Shown piece after piece: positions 11,402-22,242 of a stretch of DNA of 64,000 nt. This stretch comes from Adineta vaga (lineage: Eukaryota > Rotifera). Made by a program: the position numbers and the translations under genes. The stretch covers positions 1,736,001-1,800,000 of the forward strand of contig CP075497.1 in assembly GCA_021613535.1 (NCBI GenBank), read 5' to 3'. The notes below the pieces were generated by a model. That model was not told the DNA's origin, ran no database searches, and was given only the letters and a program-made list of their open reading frames with translations. Numbering within the stretch: position 1 is the stretch's first letter; each line of letters opens with the position of its first letter.

Positions 11402-11520
11402 TCAGTAGTGTCACATATCCCACGCTTTGGAGATGCATTCTCGTCTCCTGTGAGAGATATGCGCATATATAAGAATGAGGATGCGTCTCCGAAACGCGAG
11501 ATATGTAACACCACTCGAAA
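11402..11520. repeat. Foldback element: ~40-bp imperfect inverted repeat
   Basis: Left arm GTGTCACATATCCCACGC at 11409-11426 continues to TTTGGAGATGCATTCTC. Right arm, read in reverse, is GTGTTACATATCTCGCG then TTTCGGAGACGCATCCTC. The arms are about 40 nt with scattered mismatches around a short centre that is itself nearly palindromic (GATATGCGCATAT). The element is GC-richer than its AT-rich flanks. Either a miniature inverted-repeat transposon or a hairpin-forming transcript; no clear target-site duplication. Confidence 0.6.
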
Positions 11521-12942
11521 ATAGATAAATGTACTGATTGAATCAATTGAAAACTATGAAAAGATTATTTTAATGTTTCCTTTGATATGAAAACCAATTC
11601 AATAATAAGATTCAACTATGAAGATTTTCTTTTGATAATATTTTTCTCTAAATATTCATGTTCTATTAATCCTAGAATTACCAGCCAGGGTTTAAATGAA
11701 CGTTGCTCTTCAAAAGTAAGAACATTCTATAAAATCGTAACTTTTCATTAACTCACACATAAAAACAATCCGGTTTTAATTAGATAATTACTGAAAAGAG
11801 AAAAAAAGATATCCTTCTCAAAATCCATTCGACTTTTTATCATTCAAAATAGCCTTGGGACTATTAAGATTAATTAATATCAGAAAAGGATTAAAACAAT
11901 AAAATAAAACCTATCCTCACTTTCATTATTAGAATATTTCTTTATTTAACATAAATACATCGACGTGGAAATCTAAAAGGGCAAATCAAGTTTATTCTTA
12001 CATAAAATAAAAGTACATGAAAGTTGAATTTATTTGATCCCTGGATAAGAATTTTCTTACGAATCAAAGATGACTATGTTCTCGAACGTTTAAATAACCT
12101 TTTGACGTCAGGAACATTCTTTATATAATATCTAATAATCGAGAAGAGAATGTATATCGTTGAATATGTGATTATATTCTGCAATAAAATAATAAAACAT
12201 GTGCAGATGCAGATAAAAACTAACCGTTGAGTTTTCATATCGACTATCCAAAAAAGTATGAAGTCGTTTACAATAGAAGAAAGAAGTATAACGATGATAT
12301 CAATTATCTTCAAAAATTATCATTATCGTGTCTAGTTTGAACTGAAAATTCATTTAGATAAAGTTTTAATGTTGAGTCAATTTCAAATTATGAACTGAAA
12401 TAGAATTGTCTTGGATATATTGACATTGATTTTATCTTTCTTTTTATCATTCGATTTTTTTTTACTATAAAATTACAAACTTATCTTTTGTTTGATAAAA
12501 CTGTAATTTTCGTCTTAATAATAACAATCAAGATATTTTTCAATTCATTACCAAAGAGATTGAATGGGAGAATAACAATAATTTCATTAAAAACTAAAAA
12601 TATTTAATTAATTCAAAAGAATCGACAAGTTTGAAGATAAAGTAACGTCTATCATGTACTTCTTTTCGATGTATGCGATTAGTCATTTAACTGTTCGATT
12701 CTTCTTTCGAAAATTCTTTTTTTTTCTCCGATTACCTCGAAATCTTCTTCTATTCCAGATGATGATAACATATATGATTATGCCCTAGATGAATTTAACC
12801 TAGGTATCGAAAGAAAGAGAATACATTTCTTATTTGATATATCTATATGTGTACAAAGAGAGAAAGTACAGAGTGATATCATATCATCGAATATCGCTCA
12901 CTTTCTTTGTAAATACTTTGTCTAGGGTAGGCTGGGTCAGGG

Positions 12943-12949
12943 TATAAAA
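12943..12949 (+). promoter_or_regulatory. TATA box of the chitin-binding protein gene
   Basis: TATAAAA in a locally GC-richer context (GGCTGGGTCAGGGTATAAAAAG), about 90 nt upstream of the start codon at 13040. The position fits a TATA-driven, strongly expressed secreted-protein gene with a 5' leader of roughly 60 nt. Confidence 0.55.
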
Positions 12950-13039
12950 AGATGCCTCTAATCGTCGATCTTTACCATTTTCTTTTAAATCATACCGATT
13001 TACTATATATTAGCATTATCGATTAATACATTATCAAGA

Positions 13040-14718
13040 ATGACTTGGGTAAGTTAGAATATTCTTTTGAAAATTTGATTTTGATTTAAATCTTTTTTTT
13101 TCTCTTCAATAGATTTCATTGGTTTGTTTGCTCGCTTTATCGAGCTCAGCTCTTGCACGATCAGGTAAATAAAAAGAAAATCTCTTTTCTTTTCTTTTTA
13201 AATTCATTCATTTCTTTTCCGTCTTCTAGTTTCATATGGATCATACGGAGGTGTTCAAGTTCCATCCATGAACCTTGTTCGTGACTTCACCAGTCAACAA
13301 CAAAAACCAATCTTACCACAATCTTCATATGGACAACAACAAAACATTGTTCTCCCATCACAAGAAGATCAAACAACACAACCAGAAATCCAACCCATCC
13401 AATCTGGATACGGTCAACAATATGGTGGTCAACAAATGATCCGTAAACCAATTGTTCAATTCGACCAAGGATACAACAAAGTTCAACTTCCAGCTCAACG
13501 ATCATACGTTTCACAAGCTCAATTATTACAAGACCAAAAACAAAAATTACAACAATTGATCCAAGAATCAACAGTCCTCACTGAAGCTGGTAAAATTGAC
13601 TTAATTTCATTTCTACTGATCTTATTTCATTCTATTTATTTATTTATTTAGATATTCTTTGCCGTGGTCAAGCCCCAGAAACCGTCATCCCATTAGATAA
13701 TGGTCGTCGATTTGTTGTTTGCATTGATGAATCAAAAGGACAAGAACAACAATGCCCACGTGGTCTTCTCTTCCACCAAGAATCACGCCGATGCGAACGT
13801 AAATTAGGTCCATTAGAAAACCCATGTTCATCACAACCATGTCTTAACAACGGTCAATGTGTTCAAACCGACTTTTCATCATACAAATGCCAATGTGCTC
13901 CAGGTTACGATGGTCAAAACTGTGAATTAGATGCTACAGTCTGTCAAACACAACAACCATGCGGTCAATCACAAGACACCAAATGCCAATCATTCCGATG
14001 GGGAGCTGCTCTTCAACACATTTGCATCCTTCAAGGTGGTCGTGCTTATGGTCTTACAGCTTCACAAGCTCAACCAAGCCCATGTACCGGTGTTGATGGA
14101 ACATTCCCATTAGCTTTCAGTGATAAAGGTTTCATTATGTGCAATGGTGATTTAATGTTTGTTGAATCATGCCCAGGTGGTACAGTTTGGGATGATCTTA
14201 ACAAAGCTTGTGTCTGGCCAGATATGCAAGGACTCTCATTTGAAGATCAAACACCAAAAGTTCCAGCCTATGGTGCCTCATCATACAACACAGTCCCACG
14301 AACATCTCAATATGGTGCTCAACAACAATTCGATACACCAATGAAACCAGTCCACTCATACGGTCAAAGCCATATTAAATCATTCACTCAACCAAAACTC
14401 ATCCCACAACAAGATGAAGTTCAACAATATGGTCAACAACAAATTAAACCATTCACTTTACCAAAACCCATCCCACAACAAGATGAAGTTCAACAATATG
14501 GTCAACAACAAATTAAACCATTCACTCAACCAAAACTCATCCAACAACAAGATGAAGTTTCACAATACGGTAAAATGCAATTACCAGTTCAACAAGATCA
14601 AATCCAACAACAACCAACATATGGTGGTTACCAACAACAAATCCCCAAACAAATCTTCCAACAACCAATCCAACGTCAACAAGATTTCCTCCGTCCAACA
14701 CAACAATCATCTTATTAA
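13040..14718 (+). CDS. Secreted chitin-binding / EGF-like / Gln-rich protein
   Basis: Extracellular structural protein. Exons: 13040-13048, 13113-13164, 13230-13589, 13652-14718. The signal peptide is split over the first two exons (MTWISLVCLLALSSSALARS). Then come a Q/P/Y-rich region with SYGQQ motifs, a first peritrophin-type Cys domain (ILCRGQAPE...CERKLGPLENP), an EGF-like domain (CSSQPCLNNGQCV...CQCAPGYDGQNCE), a second peritrophin-like domain (CTGVDGTFPLAFSDKGFIMC...CPGGTVWDDLNKACVWP) and a Q-rich tail with a 23-residue repeat. The invertebrate chitin-binding (CBM14) fold and the Q/Y cross-linkable tail suggest a cuticle, egg-shell, gut-lining or jaw matrix protein. Codons prefer C-ending synonyms more than neighbours do, consistent with high expression. 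Confidence 0.85.
14374..14575 (+). repeat. In-frame tandem repeat (~69 nt unit) in matrix protein tail
   Basis: Nearly three copies of a 23-residue unit of the type IKPFTQPKLIPQQDEVQQYG. Units 2 and 3 are almost identical in DNA, indicating recent slippage or unequal exchange within the coding region. Confidence 0.8.
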
Positions 14719-14938
14719 ATAACAACGAAATCAGAAATGAAAGTGGAGAGTTAGTTAGTTAGTATGATTTTTCTGATTTTTGTTAATTTTTAACATCTAG
14801 GTATACTATTAGTTTTCCTTTTTTTTCTTATCATTTTCATTTTTTTATGAAATTGTTTTTTTCTGAAACATCTCATTTTGTTTGTTTTGTGACAAGCAAT
14901 AAATGCCGATAAAAACAGAAAAAACTTCTTTTCTTTTA

Positions 14939-15421
14939 CTAATGAGAAAAACGAATCGATTCGAATCGAAGACGAAGACAATAGATTTGTGTTCGTAATG
15001 AAATCAACTGATATGTTCGAAGACGACTTTGTTCATTTGATAAATGATTCAATTCACGTTCAATTTGTGTCAAAGGCCAGTTCAGTAAATGTTGTATTAG
15101 ATCACTTCGATAATATCGTGTTATATCATCTAAATTTGACTCTGTTTTCATCAATGGAAATGGATCAACATCTTCAATTGAAATTCTTTCATTTGCTGGT
15201 GGTGAGGTTGGAGTTAGTTTCTCCGATTGAACAAATTTGACTCGTCGATGTTTTTTCCATGGAATTTCCCATTGAGAATGATCAGTTATTCGATTGTAAT
15301 AATAAATTCGTCCATTTGAACTTCGATGTTTTTCCCATCGACTAAATGATTGTTTTCGTTTATTTGAAGAAGAATGAATTCTTATTGAAGAGTGATTTCT
15401 CTTCATCAATTCAACTGACAA
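14939..15421 (-). CDS. WAC: WAC-like WW-domain adaptor
   Basis: 160 aa, one exon. The WW domain lies at residues about 28-57 (RWEKHRSSNGRIYYYNRITD then HSQWEIP, with both tryptophans and the YYY core). The C-terminal part SDLIQHLLNWPLTQIERELN then HLSNEQSRL resembles the conserved WAC C-terminal segment (LI-H-x2-x-WP-x3-E-x6-LS-E). In animals WAC is a nuclear adaptor that links RNF20/40 H2B ubiquitylation to RNA polymerase II. Much shorter than vertebrate WAC because the long low-complexity linker is missing. Convergent with the matrix protein (about 220 nt between stops). An upstream exon cannot be excluded. Confidence 0.65.
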   Translation of the reverse strand: MSVELMKRNHSSIRIHSSSNKRKQSFSRWEKHRSSNGRIYYYNRITDHSQWEIPWKKHRRVKFVQSEKLTPTSPPANERISIEDVDPFPLMKTESNLDDITRYYRSDLIQHLLNWPLTQIERELNHLSNEQSRLRTYQLISLRTQIYCLRLRFESIRFSH

Positions 15422-15459
15422 GAGAGATAATCAATAAAAATCAGCTGATTGATTCTTTA

Positions 15460-16110
15460 GAAAAGATAATCAAAGTTTTATTTGATTTTCAATTGAAAAA
15501 CAAAAACATGAGATCTTCTTTGATAAGATTTTGGAAAAGTTTATCATATTGAGTTTTGTTGACATTCGTTCAATCAAACTTCTGTTTGTTTATCAATACG
15601 TGTTAACATATCTTCATTTTTTATTTCAATATTACAACTAAAACAGAAAAACACTAAAAATCAAAGGAAAATCTTTATTGTTGATTTTCGTTTTTTGATG
15701 ATACATCAATCTTTTGTTCGAATTCCAAGTAAATAGTATTTGAAATGAAATTATTGGTAATACAGTTGATGAAATTGAAATAATTTCATTTAGTAAATTG
15801 AGCTTTTTAAATTCTTCATTCGATAAAGATACGTAAAGAATGTTCGATGAAGAAATGCATTGTGAAAGATCATTGCTAAGACGAATATGATCACAAATTT
15901 TCCTTACTTTTCGAATGGATTTTCTTGATCAATTCGTAGAAGAATTTTCACACATTCAGAATAAAATTTTACTTTCAAACACAAATCATCAGTAGAATTT
16001 TGTTGATTGTTTGTAGAGAAATGTAAATCTATGAGACTTTTTTGATGAATATCCAATTATGTATCTATAATGATGAAATGAATTTATATTCTTCAAATAA
16101 AATGTTTAAG
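15460..16110 (-). pseudogene. Decayed partial duplicate of the HAUS5-like gene
   Basis: Minus-strand sequence repeats the 3' half of the neighbouring gene in order. 15508-15650 matches 16432-16620, including the start of the last intron. 15665-15905 matches 16660-16980. 15905-15960 carries pieces like 17045-17140 and 17385-17405. 15990-16100 matches 17735-17875. Many substitutions, indels and stops; introns and whole internal exons have been lost. No long frame survives. Direct, same-strand arrangement just downstream of the parent indicates an old tandem duplication that decayed. Confidence 0.75.
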
Positions 16111-16331
16111 AAAGAATTTTCTGACTAAGTTGATTTTTATTGATAAGGAAGTTTCGTTGAAGATAATGGAAAAAATTATTTCTTTTTCTATTCATTAGTA
16201 CGAATCAGTCGAGAAGATAATGAAATGATTCATTCGTTTTCTTTATTTACTATACAAAGAGAATTCGATTATCATATCACAATCAAATAATGAAAAGTTT
16301 TATTGAATTTTCAATTGAACAAAAGATTATT

Positions 16332-18338
16332 TCATAAATGAAGAGCCGGTTTTTCTTTATATTCACATTGTAACACACGAATCTAATTGAGAAAAAGGAA
16401 ATAGATTTAAATGAAATTAAAAAAAACTGTTTACTTCTTTGATCAGATTTTGAAAAAGTTCATCATATTGACTGAAATCTTGTTGACATTCTTTTAATGA
16501 ATCTTCCATTTGTTTATCAACACGTGTTAAGATTTGCCAATCTATTGATGAAACTGATGGAGATTTCATTGTTAAGATGTCTTCATCTTTCACTTCAACA
16601 TCCCAACTAGAACAAAAACGAAACGCTTTTCAAAGCGTTTGAACATAAAGAAACTCACTGTTGATTTTCTTCTTTCGATGAAGAATCATTAGTTGAAGGT
16701 GGTTCAAGTATTGTTGTATCTTGTGTCCGAATTCCGAGTAATTGTTTCAATGAAGTTAATGGTGTTGATGATATTTGAGATGGCATGATTGGTAGAGGTG
16801 TAGGTGATGATGATTGAATAATTTCATTCGTTAAATTTATTTTATTAAATTCTTCATGTGACCAAGTTAGAAGATTTGAACGAAGTTCATTTGATAAAGA
16901 TAGATGAAGAATATTCAACGAATGAATATGTTGTGGAAGATCATTGACGAGACGAGTATATTCACGAATTTTCAATTCGAGTCTTTCAAAAATGAAAAGA
17001 AAGATTTTTGGACGATCTGAAGATATGAATTTACTTTTCTAATCTTTCTAAAGGATTTTCTTGAATAATTTTATTTAGTTGTTGGTCAATACGATTTAAT
17101 TCATTTCGTTTCTCCGTTATTTGTTGATGAATTCGTGGAAGAATCTTTTCCTCGGATTTCTTTGTTCGTTCAACTTCTGCTTGCACTTTCTTTTTCAATA
17201 AATTCAAATGATTTTCAATTGATTTACTCTAAAAATCCAAATCAAACGATATATTATTTTTCAAATGAATGTCTAATACGCACAGCAATCATTGCATCAA
17301 GAATTGTTAATAATTGACTTTGTTCATTCGATGATCGACGAGACAAAACTTCACGTTTACTGTCTTCAAGACGATGACGAAGTTTCACACATTCAGAGCG
17401 AATATTTGCCAAATGAACAAATCTATTCGAAAAACAAACTCATTGAAAAAAAAACGAAAATTAAAACGCAATCTTACTGTTTTGTAAAATCTAAATTTGT
17501 TTTCGTTAATGCATCTTCATAATTATTAATTATAGTTGGATTTGTTTCTTGTTCATCTTTTTCAATTTTACTAAAAACACAAATTCGAATACGGCAAAAT
17601 TTTTGCACTTGAAACAAACCTTAGTTGATTAATTCTATGTTGAATAAGATTATTCATCGTCATACATAAATCATTTATATTAATTGTTTGTTGAATTTTA
17701 TCTGTTAACGAAGTTTTCATATTTAATAAATCATTAATGAAATTTTGTTGATTATTTGTTGAGAAAAATAAATTTAATTCTTCTTTCCGTTGTGATAATT
17801 GTTTTAAATCAGTAAGTATTTGTCGATAAATTTCCAATTGTTTATCTAATGATGAAATGAAATTATATTCATCATTCATCATTGTTTCAACACGATTTAA
17901 TTCATTAAAAATATTGGTCGATTGTTCACTTTTTAATGAATACATTTCTCGTAATCGAAGTTGAATTCGTTGTTCGATTTGACCTTGTTGAATCTGACCA
18001 TTTTTATGTTGTTCCCAACGATCCGGATGACGTTCTTTCAATTCCGCTATACGAATTGTTTCTTTTACTTTCCTATAAATGAATAAAAACTGAACAAAAA
18101 TTGTCTTCTTTTTCAAAACTAACTTCACGTGATCAACTGAATGACAATGTCGAATTATCTTTTGCCAAATATCTTGTAAATTTGAATTCGACGTTAAACA
18201 ATGTACATTATCCTCATCGATTGGAATGTTTGCTAAAGGAAAAGAGAGAATTTTTCTTAAAAAATCAAGTTTTTCCATTACTTTGAAATGATTGAAACCA
18301 ATGTGCCAACGCATTAGCAGTGAAATTCGAACGATCAT
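16332..18338 (-). CDS. HAUS5: HAUS augmin-like complex subunit 5
   Basis: Augmin recruits gamma-tubulin to existing spindle microtubules to branch them. Multi-exon minus gene: start at 18338, a first exon to 18124, a large exon beginning at 18072, then several short exons to the stop at 16334-16332. The N-terminus contains LQDIWQKIIRHCHSVDHV joined to KKVKETIRIAE, closely matching the HAUS5 pattern D-I-W-x3-[IL]-x-H-x-HS-x3-VKK-[IV]. The remainder is almost continuous predicted coiled coil (for example RLREMYSLKSEQSTNIFNEL), as in HAUS5. The joint after exon 1 requires a GTTAGT donor at 18123. Start choice is uncertain: MEKLDFLRKIL, 20 codons downstream, is an alternative. A decayed duplicate lies just downstream. 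Confidence 0.65.
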
Positions 18339-18889
18339 CAGTTAACATTTTCTCTTTATATGTTTCTTTCTAACCGACTAAACTGTTTCTGAACAAGAAA
18401 ACAATAGAAACGAAAAGTCCATTTAACGACATCTTTATCGATGGATTTCATTTGTCTTGATTCAAATTGGATGATTAACGGAAATTAAAAAAATTCAACT
18501 ATGATTTTGATTATTGAATCTAAACAATTCAATTCTTTTAAATAATATTTTCTTATGTATTTTATTTTGTAATAATTAAAAGACGGAATAAATATGATGG
18601 AATTGTATAATGATATGGAATATCTGAATAAATGAAATTTAAATTAACACATTGAGACAAAGATAAGATATTCTCTTGAAAATGAGACGAAATTTAACCT
18701 TTACAATCTTTTATCTTTACATACATACCGTTGTCTCTTTTACTATTTGAAAAGAAGAAAAAAAGATTCTTCAGTCTCTTTTTTTTCGTGGACTATAAAA
18801 ATGAAGGAATTGTAATTCTTCTGCTCATTTCTATTGAAATTCTTGAGTGATAAGAAACATAATTTCTTTTGTTAAAACACGAGATTTCA
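18339..18889. other. Shared upstream region, HAUS5-like (-) / auxilin (+)
   Basis: 551 nt between two divergent start codons, so it probably holds both promoters. AT-rich, no distinct motif recognised beyond several A/T runs. Confidence 0.5.
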
Positions 18890-21503
18890 ATGCAACGTAT
18901 GGATTCACAACAAAGAGTTACATTACCAGAACATGTTCAAACACTTTCGAAAGAACCATTTACACCAATTTCAATCAATAAGAATGAGACAAACACATTG
19001 TCTGGTATGAATTCAATATAATATTTCATTCAAATTCAGTTTTAATTCTTCAGGAACACCAAGAACACCAATTTCATCGAATAAATCCGGATGGTCATGG
19101 ATGTCATTCGGTAGTAGTAATCAACAATCGAAACAGTGATTTATTTTCAAATATTTTCTTCTTAATTTTAAACGAATTCATTTGTTTTAGAGCATCAAAT
19201 AATTCATCAGGACTTGATCTTAGCCATATTACATCAAGATTGATGGGTATTGTATTATTATCATTGAGATAGAAAACAAGAGTCTAGTAACATTTCTTAT
19301 TTATCTTTTCACACCTCTCATCTCGTGAAAGTTTATCTTTACCTTTTGAAAATGATGAGTACCTGAATATGTTATAGAACGAAGTGTCTCTAATAAGATA
19401 TGATACAACTGTAACTATAATTTATTTTAGTAATGAAAACACCTCAACAAATTTCATCTGATGTTTCATCTCGATCAACAGGTGAATTAGCACTGGAATT
19501 ATTCGATACCAAATATCCGAATGTTTATATGTTATATTCACTTGACCAATCTTCAACGTTACAACCATCTTATCAAAAAGAATTTTTTCATAATAGAGTT
19601 TGTATTTATATAATTTCTATTAGAGAAAATTGTTTAATATCTTCTCTTATAGGTTCTTGATTTACCATTATTCGAAGAAAAGCAACAACAACCACCACCA
19701 TTGATTGCTTTATTATGGTTTTGTCAAAAAGTGACATCGTATTTATTGGAATCTTCATCACACGTTGTTATACTTCATTGTAATGTAAGTGATTCAAACT
19801 TGAAATGAACGAAAAGATGTTCTTTCTTTTTTTCTTCTCGATTTGAATAGGATGGAAAAAATCACTTAGCATTTGCTACATGTTTATTATTTGCTTATCA
19901 TAAATTATATCCAAAATCGGAACAAATTATTCAATTTTATACACACTATCGTTTGAATTCTCCATCATTTACAATGTCACAGAAAAGGTTTGATGAAATT
20001 TTTCTCTAAAAAAAAACAAATTTTTGCTTATGAAAATCTCTAATTAGATATATTCAATATTTTTGTAATTTATCCCATGAAGTTATTGATCAACCACATT
20101 TTAATGAATTAATTCTTCATTCAATCAGTTTAACACCAATTCCACTGGTCAATCGAGCAAAGTTGTTTCCTTATTTCTGTTTAAATTCAAATGAATTCGT
20201 TTTGAATTGATTTTAGAACATCATGTCGTCCATTTATTGATATTTATAGTCAAGATCACAAGAAACTCTTTTCAACATATCAAGAAACATCAAAACTTCG
20301 GTTTGATATTTTATTTCTTTGAATTCTTTATCTTTTTCTTTGATTTTCAAGAGTTTATACATCATCAGAATCGATGTGTACAATTCCTGTTGATCTTCGA
20401 TTTAATGGTGATTTAACAATTCATATAACACATGCAACTGTAAATAATTCCCGTCGAACTCATGTAAATATTGTTTTCCCGTTAAAAATCAATTTTCTTC
20501 TTCGTTTTTGCTCATTTAGGAAGGTGGTGTTCGGATTTGTGAATTAAGAATTAATTCCAATTTTAGCACATCAAGTCATCCGGAATTATCGTATTTAAGA
20601 AATGAATTAGATGGAATTGATTCCAATGAAAAAAATCCAATTCAATTTCGTGTTTCACTTCATATCACCAATCAACCAACATCTTCATTGAATCAAGAAG
20701 ATCCATTTTTACAACAACTATCGAGTACATTGAAACAACCATTGGCTTTATTTCAAGATGAAAATGAATTGAAACAGAAAAAAGAGGATGTAGAAAAACA
20801 ACTCAAAAATGAACTTAGTAAATTGAATTCATTTTCTTATCTTTCTTTTATCTTCTAAACTTAATTTAGGTGATTCCAATGATCATTCTATATCTCCTAC
20901 AAATGTCATTCATCGTCCAGTGAAACCTACTGATCCCATATCTCCTGGTGCTAACAATTCACCACGGAACAGTAATCGATTTTCCGGTTCATTTTCTCCT
21001 GCACCTCTTTCTCCCTCCTCCTCATCATCATTTTCAAATCCAATTCGACAACTTATGGAAATGAATTCTCGTCAATCACAAATTCAATCTTCGAAAGGAA
21101 AAACTGTCGTTGATAATCTTCTTGGTATCGATGAAAATATTTCATATCCACAACATGTTTTCGAACGATCAATATCATCTGATACTCAACAACAAAATCA
21201 AGATCTATTATCGAGTATTGATTCTCAAACAGATTCAAATGACGGAGATATTCAATCAAATAATAAACCTACTTTTCAAAGACATTTATCCCAAACAACA
21301 TCATTACCAGCACCTATCACTGCAACAATTATTTCACAATCGAAACAAAAACCAACAAGTAAGATTTGTTTTCTCAACAGATGTCAGACAACTCTAATTG
21401 TGGATAATTTTGTCGATTCATCGTTTTTTTTCTCTTACTCACGATTAGATATATAAGATAAGAAAAGGAAAGCTTTACCGTCCCACTACGGTGGGACATA
21501 TAA

Positions 21504-21535
<32 letters not shown>

Positions 21536-22242
21536 GGCCCCTGCGCAAGGATGACACGCAAAATCGTGAAGCGTTCCATATTTTTTTTTAGTTTCTCCTC
21601 AACAATCAGCAAATGGTCCAAATTATGATGCATATAATATAAAACAAAATCCTTCACCTTCTCAATCACAACCAAGTAAACCAAAAACACCTCCAACAAA
21701 GATCTCACCAGCAAAACCCAAAGATAATATCAATCATTTTCAAGGTCTAGATGGTTTAAATCATGATGAAGTTTCAACCTCAACACCGCAACATTCTACA
21801 TCAACAGCAATTGGTGATATTCAAAAGGAAATCGTAACGAAAAATCTTGATCCAAGTGTTGTTAAAGTAGAAAATTTTTAATAAAATAATCATTTGATTT
21901 TGATTCTTTGAAATAGGTTCGAGATTGGACGGAAGGAAAAAAACGAAATATTCGAGCATTACTATGTTCTTTATCAAAGGTAACATGGCCGGAATGTACA
22001 TGGAATGGTTGTCAAATGAATGAATTATTAACAACGGAACAAGTTAAAAAAGTTTATAGAAAAGCTGTTATTCATATTCATCCAGATAAAGTGAATTTTA
22101 TTGTTTTATTTTCTGAGTTTTATTTCATTGAAATGTTTTCTTTTAGCTTTGTGGTGATCCGAATCAATCATTAGCAAAACTTATTTTTATTGAATTAAAT
22201 GAAGCTTGGGCATATTTTGAACAAGAATCGAATGAAAAATAA
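18890..22242 (+). CDS. DNAJC6: Auxilin (PTEN-like, C2 and J domain; no kinase)
   Basis: Clathrin-uncoating cofactor: its J domain recruits Hsc70 to coated vesicles. Exons include 18890-19004, 19054-19135, 19191-19246, 19431 onward; the last ends at 22242. No protein kinase domain, so auxilin rather than GAK architecture. The PTEN-like domain runs from about [16 protein letters not shown] to the C2 region ([29 protein letters not shown]). The phosphatase loop reads HCNDGKNHLA, lacking the catalytic Arg, as in other auxilins. The middle has clathrin-adaptor type motifs (EDPFLQQL) and Ser/Pro-rich linkers. The C-terminal J domain starts [20 protein letters not shown], contains HIHPDK with the HPD motif and ends [18 protein letters not shown]6 gene sits in the intron 21359-21591. 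Some joints use GTTTGN donors. Confidence 0.88.
21450..21456 (+). promoter_or_regulatory. TATA-like element of the U6 gene
   Basis: TATATAA lies 24-30 nt upstream of the U6 5' end, the standard place for the TATA box of a type 3 Pol III promoter. No proximal sequence element could be assigned by eye. Confidence 0.6.
21480..21584 (+). ncRNA. U6: U6 spliceosomal snRNA
   Basis: Near-complete match to the canonical U6 core: ATTGGAACGATACAGAGAAG, then ATTAGCATGGCCCCTGCGCA, then AGGATGACACGCAAAATCGTG and AAGCGTTCC. ACAGAGA is at 21519-21525 and the AGC triad at 21531-21533. The 5' hairpin is a perfect 7-bp stem closed by a TACG loop (GTCCCAC TACG GTGGGAC). A 9-T run follows directly as Pol III terminator. 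The gene lies on the same strand inside an auxilin intron. It appears intact and functional. Confidence 0.95.
21581..21591 (+). terminator. U6 Pol III terminator that doubles as auxilin 3' splice site
   Basis: Nine T residues (21581-21589) end the U6 transcript. The next two bases AG (21590-21591) are the acceptor of the auxilin intron: joining 21358 to 21592 keeps frame (ACA A/TT TCT). The T-run is therefore also the pyrimidine tract of the host intron. Confidence 0.8.

Larger units (their letters stand above)
10447..13039. other. Intergenic region
   Basis: About 2.6 kb without a supportable gene. It contains a short GA-repeat near 10650-10680, a foldback element at 11402-11520 (listed separately) and the promoter of the chitin-binding protein near its right end. 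Small open frames on both strands look random (AT-rich codons, no domains). Confidence 0.5.

Noticed and set aside
12074-12313. 79-codon hydrophobic minus-strand frame
   Set aside because: Ile/Leu-rich product of AT-rich DNA; no start context or conserved motif.
14159-14722. Second and third frames open through the matrix-protein tail on both strands
   Set aside because: They follow from the CAA-rich repeats of the real frame (CAACAA read as Asn/Thr codons); not separate genes.
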